Source: an uncultured Acidimicrobiales bacterium
GTDB lineage: Bacteria; Actinomycetota; Acidimicrobiia; Acidimicrobiales; SZUA-35
NCBI GenBank assembly: GCA_938021675.1
Contig: CALIFY010000025.1
Location: forward strand, 1-64,000
Direction of reading: 5' to 3'
DNA length: 64,000 nt
Made by a program: the position numbers and the translations under genes. Numbering within the stretch: the stretch's first letter is position 1; each line of letters opens with the position of its first letter. This document shows positions 1 through 10,780 of this stretch, one piece after another. Below the pieces are notes generated by a model. That model ran no database searches. It was not told the origin of the DNA and was given only the letters and a program-made list of their open reading frames with translations.

Positions 1-914
<914 letters not shown>

Positions 915-1432
915 AGAATCTGCAATTCAATCATAAGGCATCTCCGAACCAAGGTTCTTTAACGTCTATACGAATGAACTGCGGTGATCCAAGCACCGAG
1001 TCGTGAGTGCCAACCCACACTCGGCGGCTTCAACCGAAAAGGAAATCGATTGAAACCAGGAATTTTTTGACGGGGTATCAATACCGTGCCCGAGCAGAAG
1101 CTCAAGCACGTGGCTGTACAGATACTCCGCACACGCTGCGTACATCCTCTTTTCCGTTTTCAAGTAGCTAGTGATCGCTCTATGACGATCGGCCCACACA
1201 GCAGTCCGATCTCGGAACGAACACACACTCATTCGCAGATTTTACTCTGCTAGTGTGGTTCGCTCGGTTCGAGGCCGGGCAACTCCAGGGCTTGCCTCAG
1301 TGCGGTTCCGCCAGAGCCAGGAGCGTTTCGCTCGGACTCGGGCGTGCCGTTGAGGCGAGTTACTACGTTAACGTCGCTCCACACAGTGTGCAACCCGCTG
1401 TCGCGTGGTTTTGTGGGTTTCTTTGAAAATTT
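915..1432 (-). promoter_or_regulatory. rRNA leader and promoter region between tyrS and 16S
   Basis: This 518-base stretch has no convincing gene; the one 88-codon frame in it (966-1232) looks non-coding. Read on the minus strand it offers a promoter-like pair, TTGCAC at 1388-1393 and TAACGT at 1365-1370 with a 17-base spacer. A boxA-like element, CTTGAAAACGGAAAAG at 1149-1164, resembles the antitermination boxA region of Gram-positive rRNA leaders. A small hairpin GAGCG-TTT-CGCTC lies at 1321-1333. The promoter call is inference; the position upstream of 16S is what makes it plausible. Confidence 0.5.
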
Positions 1433-2728
1433 CTAGTCTCCATCGACAAACTCCAGCAAGAACACGGACTTTTTGCCCTTGCGGACAAGACAAAATCGGT
1501 CGTGATAGAGAGATGAACGTTCGATTGTTACCCCAAGGTCGACCTTGACATCATTTACTGCGATCCCGTTCTGACCGAGGAGTCGACCGGCCTCGCTCCT
1601 CGATGACGCGATGCTGGCATCGACGAGTAGGGACACCAGATTGTCGGGATCGTCAAGCCGCGACCGATCGAAACGGGTCGTCGGTACTTCGTCGGCCAGC
1701 ATCTCGAACGTCATCGTGTCGAGTTGTGCGACGGGACCGCCGAAGATGGCCGCCGAGGCGTCGGCAGCCGCCGCCGCAGCATCGGCACCGTGAACCAGTT
1801 CGGTGAGCTCCGACGCCAATCGTCGCTGGCCGACTCGGCGGTGCGGTGCCTCGGCGTGGCTGGCCACCAACTCATCGATTTCGGCCGTCGAGAGGAACGT
1901 TAACCACAACAAGAGTTTTCGCAGCTCGTCGTCCTCGACCTGGATCCACGCCTGATAGAACCGGTACGGCGACATGAGCTCGGCATCGAGCCAAATGGTT
2001 TCGCCGCCTGCGGTCTTGCCATACTTCGAACCGTCCTTCTGGAGCAGCAACGGCCAAGTGAGCCCGTGAGCCTTCGCCCCCGTGCGACGCCGGATCAGAT
2101 CGACCCCAAGGGAAATATTTCCCCACTGGTCGGAACCACCGATCTGCATCTCACACCGTTCGTGCTCGAACAGCCAGAGGAAGTCATGGGCTTGGAGCAG
2201 CATGTAGCTGAACTCGGTGAAAGATATGCCGTCATCACCGGCCATCCGATTCTTGACCGACTCCTTCGCCACCATCTGGTTGATGGTGACGTGCTTCCCG
2301 ACATCGCGGAGAAAGTCCAGGATGGACAACGAGACGGTCCACGCTCTGTTATCGAGCAGCTTGGCTGGGTTCTCCCCCTCATCGAAGTCGAGAAACTGCC
2401 GGAGCACCGGCACGATGCCAGCGAGGTTGGCCTGAAGGTCATCATCGCCGAGTAGATTTCGCTCCGACGACTTCCCGGATGGGTCGCCGATCATTCCCGT
2501 CGCCCCACCGGCCAGCGGAACGGGACGATGACCGGCCTGTTGGAACCGGCGCAGCGTCAGGAGGCCGATGAGGTTCCCAACGTGCAAACTGGGAGCGGTC
2601 GGATCTACGCCGTAGTAGACGGTAACCGGCCCCTCGGCGAGTCGATCGGCCAACGCCTGTCGATCGGTGGTGTCTTGAATCAGCCCCCGAGCGGTCAGAT
2701 CGTCTAGGAGTTTCGGATCCGTTGACAT
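1433..2728 (-). CDS. tyrS: Tyrosyl-tRNA synthetase
   Basis: This class I synthetase charges tRNA-Tyr in the cytosol. The 431-residue protein has the HIGH-box variant HVGN at about 49-52, the tyrosine-pocket segment QIGGSDQWGN near 196-205, the KMSKS variant KYGKT at about 235-239, and an S4-type RNA-binding domain at roughly 365-420 (SRSEAGRLL, then KVDLG). The frame is open for 17 more codons upstream, but the ATG at 2728 (MSTDPKLLDD) gives the usual family length. It is divergent from the small membrane-anchored protein gene and directly upstream of the rRNA leader. Confidence 0.95.
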   Translation of the reverse strand: MSTDPKLLDDLTARGLIQDTTDRQALADRLAEGPVTVYYGVDPTAPSLHVGNLIGLLTLRRFQQAGHRPVPLAGGATGMIGDPSGKSSERNLLGDDDLQANLAGIVPVLRQFLDFDEGENPAKLLDNRAWTVSLSILDFLRDVGKHVTINQMVAKESVKNRMAGDDGISFTEFSYMLLQAHDFLWLFEHERCEMQIGGSDQWGNISLGVDLIRRRTGAKAHGLTWPLLLQKDGSKYGKTAGGETIWLDAELMSPYRFYQAWIQVEDDELRKLLLWLTFLSTAEIDELVASHAEAPHRRVGQRRLASELTELVHGADAAAAAADASAAIFGGPVAQLDTMTFEMLADEVPTTRFDRSRLDDPDNLVSLLVDASIASSRSEAGRLLGQNGIAVNDVKVDLGVTIERSSLYHDRFCLVRKGKKSVFLLEFVDGD

Positions 2729-2873
2729 GTCCGCCAGCCTAACGGCGGGGTCGGACACGGTCGGAGGATTTGCCACCAATCAACCCGGGCCGAGAACGAA
2801 ACCGACGAACAACGGCCGACGGCCAGACGGTCAACTACGGCGATCGGTGAGGGCACAGCTACGCTCGAACAGG

Positions 2874-3473
2874 ATGCAGACCGACTCGATCGACACCGAG
2901 CCCAGCGATCCCGGCAACCCCAGCGATGGATCCGCAGAAGGTGGCGTCCGTTCGATCGGATCGCTACTCTTCCGCATCATCGTGGGGGCGATCATCGCCG
3001 CCAGCTTTGGCGTCTGGGTATACGCCTACTCCGGCTTTGCCGAGCGCGAGGCGCCCGATCTCCTCGCCGACCGGGCCGCGGTCGCATCGGCGGAAGCAGC
3101 GTGCGCCAATGCCCTCGTCGACGTCGAAGCCATGCCGGGAGCGATAGATGCCGTCGATGGAGCAGATCGCGGCGACCAGATCTCCCGTTCGACCGACCGG
3201 TTCGAAGACATGCTGGACGAACTCGACGCGCTCGTGGCCGACGAAGTGGCGTTCATATCCGAGCGTGACCGCACGATCGCCAACGCCTGGCTCAGCGACT
3301 GGCGAGTTCTCATCGAGGACAGGCGGACCTACGCCGCGGCCATCGCCGCCGATCCGAACGCACAGTTTCTCGTTACCAACACCGGCGTCGGCGAACGGCT
3401 CGACCGGCGAATAACCCGGCTAGCCAACACCAACGCCATGCCGTCCTGCGTCGCCCCGACCGACGTCGGGTAG
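2874..3473 (+). CDS. Small membrane-anchored protein of unknown function
   Basis: I do not recognise this 199-residue protein. An acidic N-terminal tail of about 27 residues is followed by one hydrophobic segment (about 31-52), and then a helical acidic region of about 145 residues rich in Ala, Asp and Arg. That arrangement suggests a single-pass protein with its C-terminal part outside. There are two cysteines, one in AACANAL and one near the C-terminus (PSCVAP), which could form a disulfide. The frame is open further upstream, but the ATG at 2874 avoids overlap with the tyrS promoter region. It is monocistronic and convergent with the Nudix gene. Confidence 0.6.
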   Translation: MQTDSIDTEPSDPGNPSDGSAEGGVRSIGSLLFRIIVGAIIAASFGVWVYAYSGFAEREAPDLLADRAAVASAEAACANALVDVEAMPGAIDAVDGADRGDQISRSTDRFEDMLDELDALVADEVAFISERDRTIANAWLSDWRVLIEDRRTYAAAIAADPNAQFLVTNTGVGERLDRRITRLANTNAMPSCVAPTDVG

Positions 3474-3528
3474 CCCGGCACGGTCGAACCGCCCGGCGTC
3501 GGGCCAACGGGCGAGGTCGAACCGATCG

Positions 3529-4128
3529 TTATCGGAGCTGCGAACGATTCATCGCCTCGGTGGCATGTCCGACCGCCCGGCGCAACTCACCGGCGTCGAT
3601 AGCGGGATCGCTCGGCGATACCCACCGAGCACCCAGCGACTCGTGGTTGTGCACCACGTCAGCTCCGGGCGGCGCAAACATCAAGAATCGGAGATCGAGA
3701 TGCAGATGCTCCCGCACCAGTCCACGCTCGGGGATTTGATGAACGTCTACATCTAATGCTGGGAGCACGATCCGTAGACCGTCAATCCCGGTTTCCTCGG
3801 TTGCCTCCCGCAACGCGACCGCAGCGAGATTGCCGTCACCGTCGGCATGCCCGCCGGGTTGCAACCAGCGATCCAGCTTCACGTGATGCAACAACAGAAT
3901 CGAGCCGTTTCCTTGGTCGACGACGATCGCAGAGCCGGTAAGGTGACCGGCCAGACAGGTCCGATACAACGCGTTGTCGTGCTCGGCGCAGAATCGTTTG
4001 ATCTGGGTTCGAAACGGCTCAGCGTCGGGATGGATCTTGGCCTCGGCCAACTGCTCCAACGCACCGGAGAGATCACCGGGGCGAGGCTGAACCATGTCAT
4101 CTGATCCGGTGAACGTAGAAAACATCAC
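3529..4128 (-). CDS. Nudix hydrolase
   Basis: A 199-residue Nudix protein, predicted to hydrolyse a nucleoside-diphosphate-linked substrate that cannot be named from sequence. The Nudix box spans about 93-115: Gly93, then Arg107-Glu108 and Glu111-Glu112, ending Gly-Ile at 114-115, so the catalytic REUXEE core is intact. The glutamate expected at position 99 of the GX5EX7REUXEEXGU signature is Gly. An N-terminal helical region of about 60 residues precedes the fold. ATG at 4128 is used; Met12 is an alternative start. The gene follows the mpg gene in the same direction. Confidence 0.85.
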   Translation of the reverse strand: MMFSTFTGSDDMVQPRPGDLSGALEQLAEAKIHPDAEPFRTQIKRFCAEHDNALYRTCLAGHLTGSAIVVDQGNGSILLLHHVKLDRWLQPGGHADGDGNLAAVALREATEETGIDGLRIVLPALDVDVHQIPERGLVREHLHLDLRFLMFAPPGADVVHNHESLGARWVSPSDPAIDAGELRRAVGHATEAMNRSQLR

Positions 4129-4205
4129 CCTTGGAGTGTAGGTAGGCCAGCGGTGAGCACAGGCCGGCGGCCGATAGTGGCGGCAGACTTACTCCCGACG
4201 GTCAC

Positions 4206-4787
4206 TCACGGCCGTGGACGACTGACGTAGGAATTCGATCGGACGGCAAAACGCCAGCGGTAATCGACCGCTTTTGTTATCCCGACCCTGGGACCGTTCA
4301 ACCATCGATCCGATCCGAGGCCAACCCGAGGGGCGAGTAGCCGAACGGGGCCGTCGCCCGACAGCAGGTCGACGCCGTTGTGCTCCCCAGAAATAGCGAG
4401 CGCGGCGCACAGCTTTCCCGGTCCAGAGGTCAGATCGGTTTCACGCGTCGCCTTGGGGCGGTCCCCCCACATCTCGGCGAGACCATCGGTTGGCTCTATC
4501 GCGCGTAGCAACACCGCACCAGGTTCGCCCTCGGCGCCACACACGATGTTTGCACACCAATGCATGCCGTAGATCAGATACACGTACAGTGTGCCGGCCC
4601 GGCCGAACATCAACTGATTCCTGGCGGTGGGGCCACGGGCGGCGTGGCTCGCCCCGTCGGCGGCCCCCTCGTAGGCTTCAACCTCGACGATGGTGCCAGC
4701 CCTGGTCCCGACCCGCAGTTCCCATCCGAGCAGCTGTGGGGCAACCACCGACGCCCGGTCGGCCAACATCTCCGCTAAGTCACCCAC
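4206..4787 (-). CDS. mpg: DNA-3-methyladenine glycosylase, AAG/MPG family
   Basis: This is a base-excision repair glycosylase that removes alkylated purines. The 193-residue protein shows family hallmarks: VEVEAYEG with the catalytic Glu, SHAARGPTARN, GTLYVYLIYGMHWCANIV, GAVLLRAIEP and LTSGPGKLC. The GTG at 4787 is chosen because it overlaps the stop of the preceding small ORF (TGA at 4780-4782) and keeps VGDLAEML. ATG at 4769 is the alternative. The frame is open to 4853, but those extra residues look non-coding. Coupled translation with the upstream small ORF is likely. Confidence 0.9.
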   Translation of the reverse strand: MGDLAEMLADRASVVAPQLLGWELRVGTRAGTIVEVEAYEGAADGASHAARGPTARNQLMFGRAGTLYVYLIYGMHWCANIVCGAEGEPGAVLLRAIEPTDGLAEMWGDRPKATRETDLTSGPGKLCAALAISGEHNGVDLLSGDGPVRLLAPRVGLGSDRWLNGPRVGITKAVDYRWRFAVRSNSYVSRPRP

Positions 4788-5106
4788 GGCACAGCACGAC
4801 CGGATGTGCCTCGCCGTTCGACGGCTGAACCCCTGTCGGAGCGGTCGGACCAATACCGGGAGGCAAACATCCTGTGTTGGGTGTCAGGTAGACGGGCACT
4901 CTCGATCCTTGTTGGCAGCCTCGCTGATCTCCGACGAGGATAACGTCACCGATCTCGTCGAAGGTAAGCGAGACCAGCCCCTTGTCGCCCCCCGCTGTCA
5001 TCGACGAAAGGCTTGAGTCAGCGAATCTGGGGTCAACCGCCTCACCGCTGCAACCGGCCTCGAACGTGTCGGAGTCCAACTCCAGCATCTGCACGCCATC
5101 GCTCAA
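4780..5106 (-). CDS. Small hypothetical protein upstream of mpg
   Basis: I recognise no family. The proposed TTG start at 5106 has a GAGGA Shine-Dalgarno about 9 bases upstream, and the 108-residue frame ends inside the mpg GTG start, as expected for a coupled pair. The first 75 residues (DGVQMLELDSDTFEAGC, then GLVSLTFDEIGDVILVGD) read like a real acidic protein with beta strands. The last 30 are Pro/Gly rich. Four cysteines are spread along it, and there is no signal peptide or membrane segment. It could be a short genuine gene or a decayed remnant. Confidence 0.4.
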   Translation of the reverse strand: MSDGVQMLELDSDTFEAGCSGEAVDPRFADSSLSSMTAGGDKGLVSLTFDEIGDVILVGDQRGCQQGSRVPVYLTPNTGCLPPGIGPTAPTGVQPSNGEAHPVVLCRG

Positions 5107-5289
5107 CCGATAGATCCTCAGTTTGGGGCGCTTCCCACCCTGCGACGGCGGTGATACGACCGATCATGTTCGCCAGGCAAGCCTTAGTGTGAGATGGACA
5201 TCACGATACTGAGTCGCTACCGGTCGAACTCTGTATCCAGGTTCTTGAGACTCTTCCAAGACTGCGACCCGACAGACCAACGTTCGGCG

Positions 5290-6732
5290 CTACGACAACG
5301 CACTCCGGTGGCCAGACCATCCAGCCGCCTCCAGGCGAGCAGCATCGGCATCGATTCGCTCCGCCAACCGTTGGAGCTGTTCGGCCACCGGCCCCGTGCC
5401 GGCCCCACCCGGACTCTGGCGGCGGGCAAGCGCGGCGCCCGGTTCGAACAGTCCGTCGATCGCCGCCGCGATATCCGACTCGGCGAACGCCGCATCCTCG
5501 GCCACCAGTTCAGACAGTGGTCGACCGGATTCGATCGAGGATTTCACCAGTCCGCCGACGACGGCATGAGCGTCTCGGAACGGAAGGCCACCGGCCACCA
5601 GAATCTCAGCCAGATCGGTCGCCAGAGCAGTCTGGTCATCTGCGGCTTCGGCCATCCGCTCGGCATCGAACGTCGACGTACCAATCATCCCGGACATGGC
5701 GACGAGGGCCAGGCGTACCTGGTCGACCGAGTCGAACACCGGTTCTTTGTCCTCCTGCAGGTCGCGGTTGTAGGAAAGTGGTAGGCCTTTCAACGTTGCG
5801 AGCAGACCGGTCAGGTTGCCGATGAGCCGACCAGACTTACCCCTCGTCAACTCGGCGATGTCGGGGTTTTTCTTTTGCGGCATCATCGAGCTACCGGTGG
5901 CGTACCCATCGTCGATAGCGACAAACCCGAACTCCGACGACGACCACAACACCCACTCCTCCCCCAATCGACTCAGGTGAACCCCGAGCAAGGCGATGAC
6001 GAAGAGGGTCTCGGCCACGAAGTCACGATCGCTCGTGGCATCGAGCGAGTTGTCGAACACCGCCCCGAACCCAAGATCGGCGGCGGTGACCGCCGGGTCG
6101 AGCGGCAGCGAGGATCCGGCGAGGGCACCGGCGCCGAGGGGCGAGACATCGAGACGATCGCCAGCGTCGAGTAGACGGTCGATATCGCGGGCCAATGCCC
6201 AGGCATGGGCGCCAAGGTGGTGGGCCAACGGCACCGGCTGCGCTCGTTGCATGTGGGTGTAGCCGGGAAGGTACGTGGTTCCGGCCGCTTCGGCCGCGCC
6301 GAGCAGTGTCCGTTGTAGCTCAATCGTCTCGGCCGTAACCGCCGCCAGCTGGTGGCGCAGCCACAATCGGAACGCGGTAGCAACCTGGTCGTTTCGGCTT
6401 CGTCCGGTATGGAGCTTGCCCCCGACCGCGCCCGCCAGCTCGGTCACCCGACGCTCGATGGCGGTATGGATATCCTCGTCGCTGTCGACGAAGACCAGCT
6501 GTCCGGCCTCGATTTCCTGCCCGGTCTGCTCGAGAGCATGCACGATGGTCGACTTCTCGTCGTCGGTCAGAAGACCGGCTTTCGCTAGTCCTCTGACGTG
6601 GGCTTTGGATCCCTCGACGTCGTGTGTCGCCAGACGAACGTCGAACGGCAGGCTGGCGGTGAACGCCATCAACGCGGCGGCCGGCCCCCCATCGAACCTG
6701 CCATGCCAAAGTGCCTTGCTCTCGGCGTTCAC
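5290..6732 (-). CDS. argH: Argininosuccinate lyase
   Basis: It catalyses the last arginine step, argininosuccinate to arginine plus fumarate. The 480-residue protein belongs to the fumarase/aspartase superfamily. It has [14 protein letters not shown] (about 108-121), [12 protein letters not shown] (about 157-168) and the signature loop [12 protein letters not shown]. Length is normal. The GTG start overlaps the argG stop (GTGA), so translation is probably coupled. It is the last gene of the arg operon; no strong terminator was seen after it. Confidence 0.97.
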   Translation of the reverse strand: MNAESKALWHGRFDGGPAAALMAFTASLPFDVRLATHDVEGSKAHVRGLAKAGLLTDDEKSTIVHALEQTGQEIEAGQLVFVDSDEDIHTAIERRVTELAGAVGGKLHTGRSRNDQVATAFRLWLRHQLAAVTAETIELQRTLLGAAEAAGTTYLPGYTHMQRAQPVPLAHHLGAHAWALARDIDRLLDAGDRLDVSPLGAGALAGSSLPLDPAVTAADLGFGAVFDNSLDATSDRDFVAETLFVIALLGVHLSRLGEEWVLWSSSEFGFVAIDDGYATGSSMMPQKKNPDIAELTRGKSGRLIGNLTGLLATLKGLPLSYNRDLQEDKEPVFDSVDQVRLALVAMSGMIGTSTFDAERMAEAADDQTALATDLAEILVAGGLPFRDAHAVVGGLVKSSIESGRPLSELVAEDAAFAESDIAAAIDGLFEPGAALARRQSPGGAGTGPVAEQLQRLAERIDADAARLEAAGWSGHRSALS

Positions 6733-8000
6733 GATCCCTCCGAGCCGGACATCGGTCCGCGCTTGGCGGCCAGGGTGCGAAGCCGGAGCGCGTTTAGTTT
6801 GATGAACCCTTCGGCGTCGGCCTGTTCGTATGCACCGCCGTCGTCCTCGAACGTGGCGATGGCCTCATCGAACAGCGAGTCGTCGGAACGGCGGCCGACG
6901 ACCTCGACGTTGCCCTTGTACAGCTTGAGCCGAACCGTTCCGTTGACCGCCTGCTGGGAGTGGTCGATCGCTACCTGCAGCATGTGACGCTCCGGACTCC
7001 ACCAATAGCCGTTGTAGATCATCTTTGCGTATCGAGGCATCAGATCATCCTTGAGGTGAGCGACCTCCCGGTCGAGCGTGATCGACTCGATAGCTCGATG
7101 AGCCCGAAGCATGATGGTGCCGCCCGGTGTCTCGTATGCGCCGCGGCTCTTCATTCCGACATAGCGGTTTTCCACAATGTCGAGCCGCCCGACGCCGTTT
7201 GCCCCCCCGATCTTGTTCAGCGCGGCGAGGACTTCTGCCGGCGTCATGGGCTGTCCGTCGATGGCCACGATGTCACCGGCCCGGTAGTCAACCTCGATGT
7301 AGGTTGGCTCATCGGGGGCCTCTTGGGGGCTAACCGACCACCTCCACATCTCGGCTGGCGGCTCGGTCCAAGGATCTTCGAGAGGGCCGCCCTCGTAGGA
7401 AATGTGAAGCAGGTTGGCATCCATCGAGAACGGCGACTTTGCACCCCGAGACATCTCGATCGGGATGTCCCGGTCGGCGGCATAGCCCAAAAGCTTTTCC
7501 CGACTCAACAAGTCCCACTCTCGCCACGGGGCGATGACCCGAATGTTGGGATCGAGGGCGTAGGCCCCAAGTTCGAACCGAACCTGATCATTGCCTTTGC
7601 CGGTCGCTCCATGACTAATGGCGTCCGCCCCTTGCATCTGGGCAATCTCGATTAGCCGCTTGGCTATCAACGGTCTCGCAATCGAGGTACCGAGCAGGTA
7701 TTCGCCTTCATAGATGGTGTTGGCCCGAAACATCGGGAACACGAAGTCCCGCACAAACTCTTCTCGGAGATCGTCGATGTGGATGGACGACTCCGGAATG
7801 CCCATGGCCAGCGCCTTGGTCCTGGCCGGCTCCAACTCTTCGCCCTGACCAAGGTCGGCGGTGAATGTCACCACCTCGCATTCGTAGGTCTCCTGTAGCC
7901 ATCGCAAGATGACGGACGTGTCGAGGCCTCCGGAATACGCCAACACGACCTTCTTCACCTCGGTCGTGTCTGGCAAACGCGTTTCAGTTGCGGGGCTCAT
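6729..8000 (-). CDS. argG: Argininosuccinate synthase
   Basis: It joins citrulline and aspartate with ATP to give argininosuccinate. The 423-residue protein has the N-type ATP-pyrophosphatase loop [10 protein letters not shown] near the N-terminus, [15 protein letters not shown] for citrulline binding, and [17 protein letters not shown]. Length fits the roughly 400-residue bacterial type. The ATG at 8000 follows a purine-rich GAGTAGAAG. It lies 38 bases after argR and overlaps argH by 4 bases. Confidence 0.97.
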   Translation of the reverse strand: MSPATETRLPDTTEVKKVVLAYSGGLDTSVILRWLQETYECEVVTFTADLGQGEELEPARTKALAMGIPESSIHIDDLREEFVRDFVFPMFRANTIYEGEYLLGTSIARPLIAKRLIEIAQMQGADAISHGATGKGNDQVRFELGAYALDPNIRVIAPWREWDLLSREKLLGYAADRDIPIEMSRGAKSPFSMDANLLHISYEGGPLEDPWTEPPAEMWRWSVSPQEAPDEPTYIEVDYRAGDIVAIDGQPMTPAEVLAALNKIGGANGVGRLDIVENRYVGMKSRGAYETPGGTIMLRAHRAIESITLDREVAHLKDDLMPRYAKMIYNGYWWSPERHMLQVAIDHSQQAVNGTVRLKLYKGNVEVVGRRSDDSLFDEAIATFEDDGGAYEQADAEGFIKLNALRLRTLAAKRGPMSGSEGS

Positions 8001-8039
8001 CTTCTACTCACTTTCTTTATCGACCGATATCGGTGTGGT

Positions 8040-8504
8040 TCAGAGGCCGGCCAAATAGGACAGCTTGTCTGCTACCCGTTGACCGTGACCTTCGGTTGCG
8101 ATGGCCAGCAGGGTGTCGTCGCCGGCAACCGTACCGAGGAGTGCCGGCACCACGGATCGATCGAGGGCCGAAGCCACCACGTGGGCCGATCCGGGCGGTG
8201 TTCGGAGAATGACGAGGTCACCGGACCGGGCTACTTCGACCAACCACTCTCCCAGAACCCGCCGAAGGTGATCCTCGGGCGCGACCTGTTCGGTCGGCAG
8301 CTCGGGAATTGCGTAGACGGTGGGGCCTCCAGGGACCCTGACCTTGATGGCGCCAAGCTCCTCAAGGTCGCGCGACACGGTGGCCTGGGTGGCGGCAATT
8401 CCGCTGTCGCCGAGCAGCTCAACCAACTGAAACTGGCTTGAGATTTCTTTCTGCCCGAGCAACTTGGCGATCCGGTGTTGCCGCTGTGTCTTGCCGGTAC
8501 TCAT
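8040..8504 (-). CDS. argR: Arginine repressor ArgR
   Basis: This is the arginine-responsive hexameric repressor of the arg genes. The 154-residue protein has an N-terminal winged helix ([13 protein letters not shown], then [15 protein letters not shown], about 5-55) and a C-terminal oligomerisation and arginine-binding domain with [12 protein letters not shown] (about 125-136). ATG at 8504 overlaps the argF stop (ATGA). The 11-codon N-terminal extension that is also open was not used. It is encoded inside the operon it presumably controls; see the operator-like site before argC. Confidence 0.95.
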   Translation of the reverse strand: MSTGKTQRQHRIAKLLGQKEISSQFQLVELLGDSGIAATQATVSRDLEELGAIKVRVPGGPTVYAIPELPTEQVAPEDHLRRVLGEWLVEVARSGDLVILRTPPGSAHVVASALDRSVVPALLGTVAGDDTLLAIATEGHGQRVADKLSYLAGL

Positions 8505-9409
8505 CGCTCGTCGAGTCGCCGCTGAGATTCGATCCAAAACAACACGGCCCGGGCCGCATAGAGCCGGTTCGTGGCTTGCGGCCAGATCCGGCTCTGTGGC
8601 CCATCGAGCACCCCGTCGGTAACCTCTTCGTTTCGATGGGCAGGCAGGCAGTGCATGAAGATGGCCGACGGGTTCACGCTCATCATTCGCTCATCGACCG
8701 CGAAGCCTTCGAATGCCTTCAAACGGCCGTTTCGCTCTTGCTCCTGGCCCATGGAGACCCAGGTGTCGGTATAAACAACGTCGGCACCCTCGATCGCATC
8801 GGTCGGCCGGTCGATCTGGTCGACTTCGACTCCCGCCGAGGCAAGCCGATCGAGATCGACCTCGGAAAACCGGTGCCCGGGCGGGGACGATACCCGCATC
8901 GTGCCGCCCAGCATGCCAACGGCCAGCGCCAGAGAACGGGCCACGTTGTTTGCATCACCGACATAGGTGACCGTGACGTCGGAGACCGACCCGAACTCGC
9001 GTTCGATGGTTAGCACATCGGCGATCGCTTGGAGTGGGTGGGCGTCCTCGGAGAGCAAATTGACGACGGGAATGATTTCGAGCGCCGCCATGCGCTGCAA
9101 CACCGCCACCTCGAATACTCGTCCGCAGACTACGCGGTGATAGCAAGCGAACGTTCGGGCAACGTCCTCTGCCGTCTCCCGCTCATCGATACCCACCTCC
9201 CCTGCGGTGATGTATACCGGATGCCCCCCGAGCTGGGCGACGGCCAACTCGGTGGAGTTCCTCGTGCGAGCCGACGGCTTGGCGAAATAGCAAGCAACGC
9301 CTTGGTGAGCGAGGACCGGGCCCAGCTCATCGACCGGCCGATATGCCAGATCGACGATGTTCCGTAGCTCGTCTGCGGTCAGGTCATCAATTTCGAGTAG
9401 GTGTCTCAT
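8501..9409 (-). CDS. argF: Ornithine carbamoyltransferase
   Basis: It converts ornithine and carbamoyl phosphate to citrulline. The 302-residue protein shows the carbamoyl-phosphate loop as SARTR in [13 protein letters not shown] (about 44-56), [11 protein letters not shown], and the ornithine-loop motif [11 protein letters not shown]. The loop reads SARTR rather than the textbook STRTR; I take this as a lineage variant. A strong AAGGAGG lies just before the ATG at 9409 and overlaps the argD stop, so it is well placed for coupled translation. Confidence 0.96.
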   Translation of the reverse strand: MRHLLEIDDLTADELRNIVDLAYRPVDELGPVLAHQGVACYFAKPSARTRNSTELAVAQLGGHPVYITAGEVGIDERETAEDVARTFACYHRVVCGRVFEVAVLQRMAALEIIPVVNLLSEDAHPLQAIADVLTIEREFGSVSDVTVTYVGDANNVARSLALAVGMLGGTMRVSSPPGHRFSEVDLDRLASAGVEVDQIDRPTDAIEGADVVYTDTWVSMGQEQERNGRLKAFEGFAVDERMMSVNPSAIFMHCLPAHRNEEVTDGVLDGPQSRIWPQATNRLYAARAVLFWIESQRRLDER

Positions 9410-9420
9410 GGCCTTCCTCC

Positions 9421-10665
9421 TTAGCGGTACGCCGCTAACACACCGTCGATCTTGGCCACCGCCTCGGCGATGTGGCTGTCGTCGATGATGAACGGCGGCG
9501 CAAGCCGCACCGCCGTGTTGGTTACGCCGTTGAGGACTAGTCCAGCTTCAAGGCAATCCAATGCGATCTGGCCGGCATCGATTCCGGCGTGGGACAGGTC
9601 GAGTTCTACCGCGAGCAGCATCCCAAGCCCGCGTACCTCTGTCACCTCGGGGAGTGACGCCATCGCCCGAGATATCGTGGCACCTACCGAATCGGCCAAT
9701 GCTGGAGCACCGATGGCCATCATGGCATCGAGCACGGCTCTCGCCGCGGCGGTGGCGAGCGGCTGACCACCGAAGGTAGACGCGTGGTCTCCGGGGATGA
9801 ACGACGCTGCAACCTCAGACGTGGCCCAACAGGCCCCGATGGGGACGCCATTGCCCAAGGCCTTGGCCATGGTCACGACATCGGGCGATACGTCGAAGTG
9901 CTGGAATCCAAACCAACGGCCGGTGCGAGCTAGGCCGGTCTGGACCTCGTCGACCATGAAGAGGACATCACGTTCCCGACACAGAGCCTCGACGCCTTGA
10001 AAGTACTCGGTGGTTGCCGGGTTGACGCCACCCTCGCCTTGGATCGGCTCCAACAGCACCGCGGCCACCGTGTCATCGATGTTCTTTTCCAGTTCTTCGA
10101 GATCGTCCCAGATCACATGACGGAACCCTTCGGGCAACGGCTGAAACGCGTCCCACTTCTGCGGCTGGCCCGTGGCGGCCAATGTGGTGAGGGTCCGACC
10201 GTGGAAGCTCTGAAACGCGGAGACGACAACGTGTCGACCCGGCCCGCCATAGCGGCGGGCGAGCTTGATCGCTGCCTCGTTCGCTTCTGCACCGGAGTTT
10301 GAGAAAAATACCTGTCCGCCACGAGGCTCGCCGTCGCCAATCAAGCGGTCGAGGGTGCTAGCTACCAGACCGTTGTGTTCGGTGGCGTACAGGTTTGAGA
10401 CATGGACGAGCCGGTTGGCCTGGTCGGCTACCGCGGCCGCTACCGCCGGATGGGAGTGTCCGAGGCTTGTGACAGCCAGTCCGGACAGGAAGTCGAGGTA
10501 GCACTTGTCGTGGATATCCCACAGATAGGGGCCCTCTCCTCGAATGAATTGGACCGGCGGTGGACCATAGGTTGGCATGATCGGACAGCGGTCAAACTGG
10601 CCGGCGTTGGCGAGCGCCGCCAGGTGGCGCTCGCCGGGCGAAGCCGAGGTGTCGTCGGTGGTCAT
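9421..10665 (-). CDS. argD: Acetylornithine aminotransferase
   Basis: A PLP-dependent class III aminotransferase that makes N-acetylornithine in the acetyl-cycle arginine pathway. The 414-residue protein has [19 protein letters not shown], the PLP-aspartate motif [16 protein letters not shown], and the Schiff-base lysine in [16 protein letters not shown]. Length is typical. GGAAGG lies 7 bases before the ATG at 10665. It follows argB after a 115-base gap holding a short tandem repeat, the largest gap inside the operon. Confidence 0.95.
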   Translation of the reverse strand: MTTDDTSASPGERHLAALANAGQFDRCPIMPTYGPPPVQFIRGEGPYLWDIHDKCYLDFLSGLAVTSLGHSHPAVAAAVADQANRLVHVSNLYATEHNGLVASTLDRLIGDGEPRGGQVFFSNSGAEANEAAIKLARRYGGPGRHVVVSAFQSFHGRTLTTLAATGQPQKWDAFQPLPEGFRHVIWDDLEELEKNIDDTVAAVLLEPIQGEGGVNPATTEYFQGVEALCRERDVLFMVDEVQTGLARTGRWFGFQHFDVSPDVVTMAKALGNGVPIGACWATSEVAASFIPGDHASTFGGQPLATAAARAVLDAMMAIGAPALADSVGATISRAMASLPEVTEVRGLGMLLAVELDLSHAGIDAGQIALDCLEAGLVLNGVTNTAVRLAPPFIIDDSHIAEAVAKIDGVLAAYR

Positions 10666-10708
10666 CTAGTTGCCTTCCCGTCGCCCGAGGGCAGCCTAAT
10701 TCTCTTTG

Positions 10709-10735
10709 GTGATGTGGTGATGTGGTGATGTGGTG
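10709..10735. repeat. 8-bp tandem repeat between argB and argD
   Basis: GTGATGTG occurs three times head to tail (10709-10732), followed by a partial fourth copy. It sits in the only sizeable gap of the arg operon, about 45 bases before argD. It may be a simple slippage repeat with no function. Confidence 0.85.
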
Positions 10736-10780
10736 GCGGAATACGAGTCCGGAGTCGATGTAACGGTTCCAGCGACATCG

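Noticed and set aside
966-1232. 88-codon minus-strand ORF upstream of 16S
   Set aside because: It lies in the rRNA leader, has no recognisable family or Shine-Dalgarno, and its composition looks non-coding.
1233-1432. Possible tRNA gene upstream of 16S
   Set aside because: A GGTTCGAGG string looks T-loop-like, but no acceptor or anticodon stems can be formed around it.
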